Positions 18,733 to 27,560 of a DNA stretch of 64,000 nt are shown piece after piece. Made by a program: the position numbers and the translations under genes. The stretch comes from Algibacillus agarilyticus. Its GTDB lineage: Bacteria; Pseudomonadota; Gammaproteobacteria; Enterobacterales; Alteromonadaceae. A model generated the notes under the pieces. It was not told where the DNA came from, did not search any database, and saw only the letters and a list, made by a program, of their open reading frames with translations. The stretch spans positions 372,001 to 436,000 of the forward strand of contig NZ_QMED01000001.1 of NCBI RefSeq assembly GCF_003286125.1. Reading direction: 5' to 3'. The stretch's first letter is position 1. Each line of letters begins with the position of its first letter.

Positions 18733-21288
18733 TTAGGCGTAATAATCGACTTCACCAAGGTGTCCGTTGATAATTTTGCTTTCTGCACCTAAATTATCAT
18801 CATTTTGTTCCGTTCCAGCTTGTTCATTACCTGAACCTTTGCCTTTACCTTGCTCGCCTTGTCCTTGTTTAGCCTGCTGTCCATTACGCTGTTCAATATT
18901 ACTTTCACCTAATTGGATACCCGCATTTTCCAGCATTTCTCTTAATCGAGGTACGGCTTGATCAAGCATTTCTTTCGCTTGCGGATTTTGCACGACTATA
19001 CTAACCGAAGCTTGATCACCATTCATATTTATTTTTATCTGCATTTGACCTAGCTCAGGAGGGTCTAAACGAATTTCAGCAGATTGAACACGACTATTAA
19101 TTAAATATTTCACATTTTCATTAATCGTTTCAGCACTCGCTTGTTTATCATGCAGTGGAACTTCTTTTAAGGTTTGCATTTGTTTTTGCAACGATTTATC
19201 AGCCAGCGTAACTTCAGAACGATTTACTTGATGTATCACTTGTGCTTGCGTATTTTTTGCATCTTGAGCACTGCGTTCATTAGCTGATTGCACTAAAGAA
19301 TTAGTGATAGCCTGCTCTTGAAGGGTCGCGTCAAGCTCTGTATTCATGGGTTTTTCTACAAAGTCGACCTTAATTTGCTTACCCTCTCCATTTTGCTGCT
19401 CAGTTTCTTTTTTTACTTTGCGTTCTTTTAAATCAGTTACTTTATCAGACTTACCTTCGTTTGATGCATTAACCGCTGAGGCATTGGGTTTACCTTCACT
19501 TTTCACTTCAGAAGCCGTAATTGATTGCCCTAGTTGTGCGTTTTCTGCCGACAATTCAGCTTGTAAAGCGACATCGTTGTTTTTAGTTTTGGATTCTACC
19601 GCTTTAGTTTCAACATTTTTTTCTTTAATTTTCTTACTCTCAACACCATCCGTTGCATTCGTTGCATTCGTTGCACCTGAGTTTAATGGCACTGTAAGCT
19701 CGGATTCAGCTACTTGCTCACGCTTCCCCTCTTTACTGAGTGCTGTTTTTTCAATGGCTTGAGCAGTCTCTGTTGTTTGTGCAGTAGCGGAACCACCATT
19801 ATTTTGCTTTAATTTTTGAGCAGCTTTATTGTCAGCATTCGAAGCCATTTTTATATTGGTCGCGTCAACATCTTCAACTTTGCTTGAGGTTTTGTTACTC
19901 GTATTTGTGCTTGCAACCGCATCTTGTCGAATCACACCATTAACATCATTTTTGCCTGTAGCGGTTTGCTGAATAGCCCTTTTATTCTCTTCAACGATGA
20001 CAGCAGATTCTTTTTTAATTTGTGTCGCGTCACCTTTAGCTTCGCTGTTTACCTCTTTTGTTTTTTCACTTACAACCGTATTATTAACGTTACTTTTAAG
20101 GTTATTAAGTGGTTCAGCCATTACCTTCGCTTGATTCGCATCACTTTTTTGATTTGCACCGGCTACGGTCGAGCTCACAACAGTCGTTTTTTTAACGTCG
20201 GTTGGGTTTAATTCAGTATCTTCTGCTTTTGCAATTTTGCCTTTTTGCTCACCAGCTAAATCAACAGTTTGGGTTTTGTTTACAGCAACCGGTTTATTTT
20301 TAGCATCAAGCTCGCTCACAACATTGTCTTTCTGAGTGTTTTTATTTATTTCATTCTCGCCTTTACCATCAACCGTTAAAGCCAATTTACGGTGCGTTTT
20401 TTCTAGATCAAGTAGACTCTCTACATCCGTCTTTTTTTCAATTTGTTTATCGTTTAGGGCTGATTGACTTACTTTTTTAGCGGTCTTTAAATCGGCTATA
20501 CTGTCGCTGTCACTATGGGCAGTCGAAACTTTCTGAACCGCCTCTAATTTAAGACTATTGTCTGTCTCAGCTTTATCTTTCTTCGCGTTGTCTTTAGTTG
20601 ACATTATCTGAATAGAGTTAGATTCAACCTGGGTTTGATCGATACCATCATCGACTTTTTCTATTTTATTTGTGGTTTCTGCATGCGCGTTTTTATCCGC
20701 CACTTTTTTACTCGTAGGCTCCATTCCTTGGCTTTTTTCAATCAAGGTTAATAACGATTGAGTGTCATCTTCTAAACTTTTCGTTAAATTTAAATCAGTC
20801 GTTTTCTCATTATCAGCCGATTTTTTTGTATTATTTTCAAATGATTTTTGTTCGGATGAATGAGTACGATCTCGCTCCAGCCGTTCAGTCTTATTAGCGT
20901 CGGCTTTATCTGGCATCGCCGCAATAGGTGTTTTACTCTCTTGTTCAGCTAACGCTTTGGTATTAGATGCACTACTTGTTGTAGGCTCATCACGATGTTG
21001 AGTTGATGAGTTTTGTTCATTAGCTTTTGGATTAACCGACGCAGAGCCAAGAGGTTGGCGCTCTGAACGGTGACGATTAGCCAAGCGTTCTTGATTTTGT
21101 ATTTGTTGTGAATGAGCCGCTGCCGCATCTTGACGATGGTCATATTGACGCTGTTGCCATTCTTTTGACAGAGCAAGGCGCTGTTCGAATTCATTAGAAT
21201 CATGCTGCCAATCCGTTAAGGATTGTTTTTCAGCCGTTTTATTTGAAGAAATAAGACTGTCAGTTTGGGGCACGGCAATGAATTGCAT
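18733..21288 (-). CDS. fliK: Flagellar hook-length control protein FliK (unusually long)
   Basis: FliK measures hook length and triggers the FlhB specificity switch. The C-terminal Flg_hook domain is clear: INSRVQSAEIRLDPPELGQMQIKINMNGDQASVSIVVQNPQAKEMLDQAVPRLREMLENAGIQLGES (about residues 730-795), followed by a Gln/Gly-rich tail. The preceding 700 residues are low-complexity and rich in Lys, Thr, Asn, Glu, Ser and Ala, as expected for a disordered ruler. At 851 residues it is roughly twice the length of Salmonella FliK. No frameshift or stop interrupts it. It follows fliJ after a 110-bp gap, where I found no convincing promoter. Confidence 0.92.
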   Translation of the reverse strand: MQFIAVPQTDSLISSNKTAEKQSLTDWQHDSNEFEQRLALSKEWQQRQYDHRQDAAAAHSQQIQNQERLANRHRSERQPLGSASVNPKANEQNSSTQHRDEPTTSSASNTKALAEQESKTPIAAMPDKADANKTERLERDRTHSSEQKSFENNTKKSADNEKTTDLNLTKSLEDDTQSLLTLIEKSQGMEPTSKKVADKNAHAETTNKIEKVDDGIDQTQVESNSIQIMSTKDNAKKDKAETDNSLKLEAVQKVSTAHSDSDSIADLKTAKKVSQSALNDKQIEKKTDVESLLDLEKTHRKLALTVDGKGENEINKNTQKDNVVSELDAKNKPVAVNKTQTVDLAGEQKGKIAKAEDTELNPTDVKKTTVVSSTVAGANQKSDANQAKVMAEPLNNLKSNVNNTVVSEKTKEVNSEAKGDATQIKKESAVIVEENKRAIQQTATGKNDVNGVIRQDAVASTNTSNKTSSKVEDVDATNIKMASNADNKAAQKLKQNNGGSATAQTTETAQAIEKTALSKEGKREQVAESELTVPLNSGATNATNATDGVESKKIKEKNVETKAVESKTKNNDVALQAELSAENAQLGQSITASEVKSEGKPNASAVNASNEGKSDKVTDLKERKVKKETEQQNGEGKQIKVDFVEKPMNTELDATLQEQAITNSLVQSANERSAQDAKNTQAQVIHQVNRSEVTLADKSLQKQMQTLKEVPLHDKQASAETINENVKYLINSRVQSAEIRLDPPELGQMQIKINMNGDQASVSIVVQNPQAKEMLDQAVPRLREMLENAGIQLGESNIEQRNGQQAKQGQGEQGKGKGSGNEQAGTEQNDDNLGAESKIINGHLGEVDYYA

Positions 21289-21398
21289 AGCTATTCCTCG
21301 GTAAAGGCAATGGTTAGTATCAATAAAACATAATGTTGTTGTTGCACGGCATAAACACCCTGCGATGAATATTTATTAGCAAGCAATGTTCCAATAAT

Positions 21399-21845
21399 TT
21401 AGTTTGCCTGCGTTTTTCTAAAATATTGTTGCATCGCAAATTCATCAAACATTTTTTGCTCTGCTCGTTGCTCAGCTAATTGTTCAGCTTGTTTTTGTTT
21501 ATCAATAACCGATTGAATAGCTTTACGCTTTCTTTGTTGGTTTAGCCATAATGCTCGGCGCTGCTCGACTACTTTTTTGGCCGTTTGAACTTTATTTGAC
21601 TGCACTGAACAAGCTTGATCTAATTTTCCAATGAACACATGAAACCGATTCATTTGCTGGATCCCAAGTCCTTTTTTTCCTTGGTCTAACACATCTTGCA
21701 TGTATTGTTTTTTGTGTTCTTGTAATGCCTGAGAACGGATTTCATGCTCCGCTAAATCGTTTTTCGCTTTACCATAATCAGCCGCCATTCGATCTTCTTT
21801 ACGCTGTTCCATTTCAACGACTAAGTACAATTGTTTATTAATCAT
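21399..21845 (-). CDS. fliJ: Flagellar export chaperone FliJ
   Basis: FliJ (148 aa) is the coiled-coil stalk of the export ATPase. The whole sequence is charged and helical, rich in Gln, Lys and Arg, with heptad-like patterns (AKNDLAEHEIRSQALQEHKKQYMQDVLDQ and VVEQRRALWLNQQRKRKAIQSVIDKQ). The position directly after fliI (two bases apart) and the length fit the family, whose primary sequence is poorly conserved. Confidence 0.92.
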   Translation of the reverse strand: MINKQLYLVVEMEQRKEDRMAADYGKAKNDLAEHEIRSQALQEHKKQYMQDVLDQGKKGLGIQQMNRFHVFIGKLDQACSVQSNKVQTAKKVVEQRRALWLNQQRKRKAIQSVIDKQKQAEQLAEQRAEQKMFDEFAMQQYFRKTQAN

Positions 21846-21847
21846 GA

Positions 21848-23185
21848 TTAGCTCGCTCTAAACTGTTGCGTCAGGGTATCTAAATGTCCCATACAATCAT
21901 CAAACGCGATCACATCGTGCATTTTTTGTTGTAAGAATTCATCAATTTGCGGTTTGATTGAAATAGCGGTATCAACAATGGGATCACTGCCTTTGTTATA
22001 AGCTCCAATCGTGATCAAATCTTGATTTTTTTGATAAGCAGAATAAAGTGTTTTAATAACTCGGGCTTGATCTTGGTGTAGCTCAGTTGTGACCGCAGGC
22101 ATAACACGTGAAATTGATTTACCGACATCAATCGCAGGATAATGACCACTGTCTGCCAATTCACGTGACAAAACAATATGCCCATCAAGGATCGCTCTTG
22201 AAGCATCGGCGATAGGGTCTTGCATATCATCCCCTTCTGACAACACAGTGAAAAAAGCGGTTATCGAACCCTGACCTTCACCTCCGTTGCCGGCACGTTC
22301 AACTAAAGCCGGTAACTTGGCAAAAACCGAAGGTGGATATCCCTTAGTTGCAGGGGGTTCACCAATAGCCAGCGCAATTTCTCGTTGAGCTTGTGCATAA
22401 CGCGTAATTGAATCCATCAGTAATAAAACATCCAGACCTTGATCACGAAAATATTCTGCCACCGCCACCGCGGTTTCACATCCCTTCAAGCGCATTAAAG
22501 GTGAATTATCTGCAGGTGCGGCCACCACAACGGAACGCGCTCGCCCCGCTTCACCCAAAATTTCTTCAATAAACTCTTTTACTTCTCGGCCACGCTCACC
22601 AATTAACCCAACAACAACGACATCTGCGGTTGCACCTCGGGTCATCATGCCAAGCAGTACCGATTTACCAACACCAGAACCGGCAAAAAGCCCCATTCGC
22701 TGACCTTTGCCTACGGTTAACATGCCATTAATCGCTTTAACGCCTACATCGAGCGGTTCACTTATTTGTCGTCGCGAAAGAGGGTTAATCGCTTTATTTA
22801 CGCTTGCCGTACGCTGCTTACTGGTTATTGAACCTTTGCCATCTAAAGCTCGACCGGCACCATCAATCACTCGACCGAGTAAATGCATGCCAACAGGAAT
22901 ACCTTGTTCAACAGAAAGTGGAGTGACTTTTGCGCCCGGTAAAATGCCTTTAATATTTTCACTCGGCATCAGAAAAATTTTATTACCATCAAAGCCAACT
23001 ACTTCAGCATCAATAAAGCCACTTTCAGTTTCAACTGAACATAAGCTCCCCACTGAAGCTTGGCAGCCAATCGCTTCAAGCGTAAGCCCAACAACCCGCA
23101 CTAAACGGCCGGCGACTTTAGGGCCTGAGTGGCCAATATTATGATGATATGCTTTTAATTTTTGGCACAATGCTTCAGCAGACAT
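21848..23185 (-). CDS. fliI: Flagellum-specific export ATPase FliI
   Basis: FliI (445 aa) is an F1-beta-like ATPase energising flagellar export. The Walker A motif is [16 protein letters not shown], followed by [16 protein letters not shown], the Walker B region [37 protein letters not shown] and the ERAGN motif. The ATG at 23185 was chosen over an upstream in-frame TTG at 23191. Its 5' neighbour fliH ends 230 bases upstream, because a 129-bp repeat element occupies the gap. Confidence 0.97.
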   Translation of the reverse strand: MSAEALCQKLKAYHHNIGHSGPKVAGRLVRVVGLTLEAIGCQASVGSLCSVETESGFIDAEVVGFDGNKIFLMPSENIKGILPGAKVTPLSVEQGIPVGMHLLGRVIDGAGRALDGKGSITSKQRTASVNKAINPLSRRQISEPLDVGVKAINGMLTVGKGQRMGLFAGSGVGKSVLLGMMTRGATADVVVVGLIGERGREVKEFIEEILGEAGRARSVVVAAPADNSPLMRLKGCETAVAVAEYFRDQGLDVLLLMDSITRYAQAQREIALAIGEPPATKGYPPSVFAKLPALVERAGNGGEGQGSITAFFTVLSEGDDMQDPIADASRAILDGHIVLSRELADSGHYPAIDVGKSISRVMPAVTTELHQDQARVIKTLYSAYQKNQDLITIGAYNKGSDPIVDTAISIKPQIDEFLQQKMHDVIAFDDCMGHLDTLTQQFRAS

Positions 23186-23224
23186 AGGCAAAACAAACCT
23201 GATTGGTAAATAAACAAATGAATT

Positions 23225-23353
23225 TATAGTCTTCTCGCTCAGGTTTTATGGTTCATTGTCAGCGCTTACTCGCCCCAATCACATAATAGAGCATATGCTC
23301 ATGGGATCTCGAAGCTTGACGGCTTCCCCTAAAACCCGATCGCTTTGACTATA
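23225..23353 (+). repeat. Interspersed repeat family R1, copy A (129 bp, basic form), inside flagellar operon
   Basis: It begins TATAGTC and ends GACTATA. The outer 25 bases of the two ends are imperfect inverted repeats (about 19 of 25 positions match), each continuing into GGTTTTA. The same sequence recurs at 38708-38836, 53047-53222 and 55902-56173. This copy is the short form without the optional internal modules. It lies between fliH and fliI, so it must be transcribed as part of the flagellar message and could fold into a hairpin there. Confidence 0.85.
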
Positions 23354-23415
23354 GTTATTATTTAATAATTAACGCGAGTGTTAATTCTGAAAAGCGTAAA
23401 AATTGACGCGTCGTT

Positions 23416-24207
23416 TTATAACGAGCTATCCTGCAAGAATCTATCCAATATTTCAGAAGTACGTTGTTCAATTGTATAAGTTACACTGGAGGTATCCGCT
23501 TTAATTTCACAGCAACCTCGCGCAAGAGCAGGTTCAGGTAGCAAGCGCCAACCTTTTTGTTTTATGCCGTCTTCACCATATGATTCAATTAAAATTGCAA
23601 TGTCATCCGGATGTAAGTGCATTTCGAAATGTTGAGTATTAACAGGTAACGCGTCTATCGCTTCTTTTACAGTTTTTAATAAAATATCAGGATTCGTCTT
23701 AACTTCATGCTTAATCACGGCTTTTGCTAATTGTGTAACCAGCATTAACAGTTCTTTTTCAACACTTTCGTCAACATGACGGATAGGCTCGTCTAAACAA
23801 TCAATGAGCTGCTGCCAAATTTGAACTTTCTCATCGATGATCTCTTTAGCTTCGGTAAGCCCCGTATCAACACCTTCGGCTTTACCTTCGGTAAAACCAG
23901 CCTCTTTTCCTTCGATATGACCTTCGGCTTTACCTTCTGTAAAACCGGCATCTTTACCTTCAGCAAAGCCCTCATCGTATGCGGCTTGACGAATCGCTTC
24001 AATTTCTTCTAATGTTGGAGGCTTAGGTGGCTCGGGCTCGGGTTCAGGTGGCTCATATACCCAACCTTCGGGTTTACGCAACGCATTGGTATAATCATCC
24101 GATTTAACTTTGCCACTTGTAACCGTCGGCACTTCCCACGTTTTGCTTTTTTGGGCACTCGCTTCAGACGCTTTAATGTAACGGCGAAATTTATCTTGTT
24201 CACTCAT
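23416..24207 (-). CDS. fliH: Flagellar export ATPase regulator FliH with long GxxxG run
   Basis: FliH (263 aa) binds and regulates FliI and tethers it to the C-ring. A Pro/Glu-rich stretch (YEPPEPEPEPPKPPTLEE) precedes a helix with glycines at every fourth position from Gly80 to Gly116 (AEGKDAGFTEGKAEGHIEGKEAG...), which gives nine consecutive GxxxG units. The C-terminal domain (LVTQLAKAVIKHEVKTNPDILLKTVKEAIDAL...MHLHPDDIAIL) is typical FliH/YscL. Its ATG is three bases beyond the fliG stop. Confidence 0.95.
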   Translation of the reverse strand: MSEQDKFRRYIKASEASAQKSKTWEVPTVTSGKVKSDDYTNALRKPEGWVYEPPEPEPEPPKPPTLEEIEAIRQAAYDEGFAEGKDAGFTEGKAEGHIEGKEAGFTEGKAEGVDTGLTEAKEIIDEKVQIWQQLIDCLDEPIRHVDESVEKELLMLVTQLAKAVIKHEVKTNPDILLKTVKEAIDALPVNTQHFEMHLHPDDIAILIESYGEDGIKQKGWRLLPEPALARGCCEIKADTSSVTYTIEQRTSEILDRFLQDSSL

Positions 24208-24209
24208 GT

Positions 24210-25238
24210 TTATAAGAACTCTTCGCCGCCGCCGCCGCCTAACATAATTTCACCGGCATCAGCTAAACGTCGAGCAATTGAAAGCACTTCTTTTTGCGCA
24301 CTTTCAACTTCACTCACTCTGATTGGCCCCATTGCGTCTAAATCATCTTTCAATAATTCTGCCGCTCGTTTAGACATATTAGCCATGATCTTATCTTGTA
24401 AACCTTCATCAGCCCCTTTAATGGCTCGCATAAGAGCTTCTTGTTGTACTTCGCGTAAAATAGCTTGAATACCTTTATCATCAACATCGGCTAAGTTATC
24501 AAATACAAACATAAGGTCTTGGATTTGCTGGCTCATCTCTTCATCATGTTCACGGATAGCATCCATTAACTGACCTTCAATATTAGTATCAAGGTAGTTC
24601 ATAATATCAGCCGCTGCTTTTAAGCCGCCCATTTTAGCCGCTTGAGCACCCGCTTGACCCGCAAACTGTTTCTCCATAATTTCGTTCAATTCTTGCAAGG
24701 CCGCTGGTTGCACTTCTTCTAAATTAGCAATACGCATCATTAAATCAAGCCTAACTTTTTCAGAGAATTGCGACATGATTTCAGCTGATTGTTCAGGGTC
24801 AAGATAAGACATAACGATCGTTTGAATTTGTGGATGCTCGTTACGAATAATATTAGCAACCTGTTTTGAATCCATCCATTTTAATGAATCAAGGCCTTTA
24901 GCGCCTGAGCCCATGATAATTTGTTCAATTAAGTTACCGGCTTTTTCTTCACCTAGTGCAGCCGTTAACGCTTTCTTCACAAACTCTTCAGACTGGAAGC
25001 CAATAGTTGAGAAGCTTTGAATCTCATCAATAAAAAGTTTATGAACGGCTGTAATTTTATCTTGGGTAAAATCTTCTAACGAGGCCATCGCCATACCCAC
25101 TTTTTGAACTTGCTTAGGTTCTAAGTGTTTAAGTATCTGAGCTGCATCTTCTTCAGATAGACTTAATAGTAATATGGCTGCTTTTTCAACGCCTTCTAAA
25201 CGTTCAACATCGAATTGTGGGCTACTTTCTTCAGACAT
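24210..25238 (-). CDS. fliG: Flagellar motor switch protein FliG
   Basis: FliG (342 aa) is the rotor protein that interacts with the stators. It shows LEGVEKAAILLLSLSEEDAAQILKHLEPKQVQKVG at the N-terminus. Next comes the middle armadillo domain with the EHPQ motif (NEHPQIQTIVMSYLDPEQSAEIM). The torque helix has charged residues (LLKDDLDAMGPIRVSEVESAQKEVL), and the protein ends GGGGGEEFL. It overlaps the end of fliF by eight bases. Confidence 0.97.
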   Translation of the reverse strand: MSEESSPQFDVERLEGVEKAAILLLSLSEEDAAQILKHLEPKQVQKVGMAMASLEDFTQDKITAVHKLFIDEIQSFSTIGFQSEEFVKKALTAALGEEKAGNLIEQIIMGSGAKGLDSLKWMDSKQVANIIRNEHPQIQTIVMSYLDPEQSAEIMSQFSEKVRLDLMMRIANLEEVQPAALQELNEIMEKQFAGQAGAQAAKMGGLKAAADIMNYLDTNIEGQLMDAIREHDEEMSQQIQDLMFVFDNLADVDDKGIQAILREVQQEALMRAIKGADEGLQDKIMANMSKRAAELLKDDLDAMGPIRVSEVESAQKEVLSIARRLADAGEIMLGGGGGEEFL

Positions 25239-26946
25239 CTTCGTTTAACCACGCTTTAACTACTTGAGACGATAATTCAGGTTCATTCGCGACTAACGCT
25301 CGAACCGCTTTAAGTACATCTTCATCTTTATGCAAATCAGGAAGCATCAATGAGCCATCAGATGCAAAACCAACCGCACTTGAATCAAACTCACTCGATA
25401 ACATATCAATGGTTTCGTCACCCAAATCAACACCCGAATCAAGCAAGCCGTCATCATAATCATCTGGCGTATCTTCTGGGTAGATAAGTTTGCGTAACAT
25501 CGGACGCACAACAAATACAATAAGCACGATAATAATCAACATACCCGCTAACAGGCGAGATAACTTATCAAACCAAGGCTCCTTATAAAACGGAACCACA
25601 ATATCTTTACCAATATCATCACGTGTAAATGGAATGGTGATCACATCAAGCGTGTCACCTCGTTGCATACTAAAACCAATACTACCTTGCAGTAAACGTC
25701 GAATGTTGGCGAGTTCTTCAACTGCACGTGGAATTGATTCCATTTCGCCAGAATCAGCATTCGTTTGATGCAGATGATCAACAGCAACCGAAACCGTCAC
25801 ACGACGCACCACACCACTTTGTTGACGAGTATGACTGATCGTCGTATCTAATTCGTAATTTCGAGTTGATTCTCTATGATTTTTACTTGGCGAGCCATTG
25901 CCACTCCCTAAACCATTCGCTTCTTCAGGAATATTAGAATCAAGGGGGGGTTGGTTAGTTAAAGCACCAGGAATACCAATCGCACCGCCACCCAATGAGC
26001 TTGTTTCAACCGTCATTTCACTGCGCACTGCGGGTAAATCAGGGTTAAAACGTTTTTGCGTTTGTTCAACCGCGGTGAAATCCATCGTGACGTCAACTTG
26101 CGATGTATAATTGCCGATGCCAACAATCGGGATCATAATGGAATCTATTTTTTCCATGTATTCCCTTTCACGCTTTTGTTCTATTTCATATTCTTTGCGC
26201 GAACGCGCTGATAATGAGCTTTGCGAACCTGAATTAAGTAAACGACCGTTTTGGTCAGTAACCGTAATACGAGCGGGTTCTAAACCTTGAACCGCAGAGC
26301 CAACAATATCAACAACCGAATCAACCTCTTCACCTGATAATTGACGATTACGGTTTATGCTTAATACCACCGTGGCACTGGGTTTTTTCTCATGACGAGC
26401 AAAGACATTTTCTTTCGGGATGGCCAGTAAAACACGAGCGCGTTTTATGTTTTGTAATTCTTCAATGGTACGCGCGAGGCTTTGTTCGCGGCTATACTTT
26501 AAGCGTTCACGCTCGACCCGTTGACTCACACCAAAGCCCATATCTTTTAATAAAATATCTTCACCTTGCGCGGGGCCATTTTGCATACCCGCACGAGCTA
26601 ACATCAATTTGATGTTTTGATATTCATCTTCAATAACTTTGATGGTGTCGCCCTCAAGCACATATTCAATTTTGCTTTGGTCGAGAAAATCTAACGTTTC
26701 AATTAATTCCTGTGTTTCAAATTTACCTAATGGACGTAAATCAGGCTCTTGCGCCCATAAAATAATAAACAGTGCAATCGCTAAACAAATGGTTAAAGCA
26801 AGGATCAAAGTCACTTGACGCAAAATATCAACATTTGATAATGCGCCCATAAAACCTGACTTTTGTTCTTCGCCTAATGGTGAATCCGAATCGCTATCAT
26901 TGGCAATTGCGATATCAGTTGTTCCAGCTTGTTCAGCCACATTCAC
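25231..26946 (-). CDS. fliF: Flagellar MS-ring protein FliF
   Basis: FliF (571 aa) forms the inner-membrane MS ring. Two membrane segments flank the periplasmic domain: residues 41-66 (VTLILALTICLAIALFIILWAQ) and about 465-487 (LAGMLIIIVLIVFVVRPML). The ring-building motifs follow the first, including YSREQSLARTIEELQNIKRARVLLAIPKENVFARHEKKPSATVVL. The C-terminal peptide that binds FliG (VVKAWLNED) is present. It is 21 bases downstream of fliE. Confidence 0.97.
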   Translation of the reverse strand: MNVAEQAGTTDIAIANDSDSDSPLGEEQKSGFMGALSNVDILRQVTLILALTICLAIALFIILWAQEPDLRPLGKFETQELIETLDFLDQSKIEYVLEGDTIKVIEDEYQNIKLMLARAGMQNGPAQGEDILLKDMGFGVSQRVERERLKYSREQSLARTIEELQNIKRARVLLAIPKENVFARHEKKPSATVVLSINRNRQLSGEEVDSVVDIVGSAVQGLEPARITVTDQNGRLLNSGSQSSLSARSRKEYEIEQKREREYMEKIDSIMIPIVGIGNYTSQVDVTMDFTAVEQTQKRFNPDLPAVRSEMTVETSSLGGGAIGIPGALTNQPPLDSNIPEEANGLGSGNGSPSKNHRESTRNYELDTTISHTRQQSGVVRRVTVSVAVDHLHQTNADSGEMESIPRAVEELANIRRLLQGSIGFSMQRGDTLDVITIPFTRDDIGKDIVVPFYKEPWFDKLSRLLAGMLIIIVLIVFVVRPMLRKLIYPEDTPDDYDDGLLDSGVDLGDETIDMLSSEFDSSAVGFASDGSLMLPDLHKDEDVLKAVRALVANEPELSSQVVKAWLNEDV

Positions 26947-26967
26947 TTCCTCAAATACGTTTTAAGC

Positions 26968-27318
26968 CTAAACCGGCATTTGCATAATTTTTTGATATGC
27001 TTCAAGTACTTTATTACGTACTTGTAGTGTAGCTTCAAAAGCCACACCCGATTTTTCTTTTGCTATCATAGCATCAGCAATACTGACACTTTTATCACCC
27101 ATTTCAAAAGCCGTTACTTTTGCTTTTGATTCATGACCTAAATCATTCACATTACTTAAGGCTTTTTGAAATAATTCACCAAAATCGGTTGTTGACGATT
27201 TAACGACACCTTGATCAGGTTTAACTTCTGGGGTTATGTTATTACGAGCGTGCGTAGAAAGCGACTGCATTTCGGCATAAAGTGAGTTTGCTGCAATATC
27301 AAATGAACCAATTTTCAT
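26968..27318 (-). CDS. fliE: Flagellar MS-ring/rod adaptor FliE
   Basis: FliE (116 aa) connects the MS ring to the proximal rod. The conserved C-terminal half reads FGELFQKALSNVNDLGHESKAKVTAFEMGDKSVSIADAMIAKEKSGVAFEATLQVRNKVLEAYQKIMQMPV. It is the first gene of the fliE-fliJ operon and is preceded by a sigma-54 type promoter. Confidence 0.96.
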   Translation of the reverse strand: MKIGSFDIAANSLYAEMQSLSTHARNNITPEVKPDQGVVKSSTTDFGELFQKALSNVNDLGHESKAKVTAFEMGDKSVSIADAMIAKEKSGVAFEATLQVRNKVLEAYQKIMQMPV

Positions 27319-27394
27319 GGTAATACCCTAAATTTGAATAAATACTGTCAAAAAATTGAAGATTGTATATTTTTTGACACGATAAGTAGGTAAA

Positions 27395-27410
27395 TGCATG
27401 AGGTGTGCCA
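27395..27410 (-). promoter_or_regulatory. Sigma-54 promoter upstream of fliE
   Basis: On the minus strand this reads TGGCACACCTCATGCA. It is a perfect -24 box (TGGCAC) and a -12 box ATGC, with GG and GC correctly spaced. It lies about 77 bases upstream of the fliE ATG. Enhancer sites for FlrC are expected downstream or upstream but cannot be called by eye. Confidence 0.8.
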
Positions 27411-27448
27411 ATGTTAATATTATTGGCAAAAAAGGGAGGAAACACAAA

Positions 27449-27493
27449 AGGCTCAGATAAACACAATTAAATTAATCGCATTTATCTAAGCCT
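27449..27493 (-). terminator. Inverted repeat, possible end of flrBC transcript
   Basis: AGGCTCAGATAAA (27449-27461) pairs with TTTATCTAAGCCT (27481-27493), with one wobble position and a 19-base loop. It lies in the gap between the end of flrC and the fliE promoter. There is no strong T-run on the minus-strand side, so termination is uncertain. Confidence 0.4.
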
Positions 27494-27514
27494 CTAGACT
27501 CAAGGATTGAGCCC

Positions 27515-27535
27515 ATACCCAAGTCACTTGGGTAT
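27515..27535. repeat. Perfect 10-bp-arm palindrome (ATACCCAAGT / ACTTGGGTAT)
   Basis: The arms are perfect inverted repeats around a single C, just downstream of flrC. The same arms, with a longer centre and one mismatch, occur at 41706-41747 downstream of an outer-membrane protein gene. It may be a transcription-end hairpin or a small dispersed palindrome. Confidence 0.6.
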
Positions 27536-27560
27536 AAATATGAAACGAGTTTAAATAAGA

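Noticed and set aside
19346-19762. 138-codon open frame on the plus strand inside fliK
   Set aside because: It lies wholly antisense to the low-complexity part of fliK and its Ser/Phe/Leu-rich product mirrors the Lys/Glu/Thr codons of the other strand. There is no ribosome site and no family resemblance.
21289-21398. Possible sigma-54 promoter between fliJ and fliK
   Set aside because: No GG-N10-GC pair with acceptable flanks could be read on the minus strand in this 110-bp gap.
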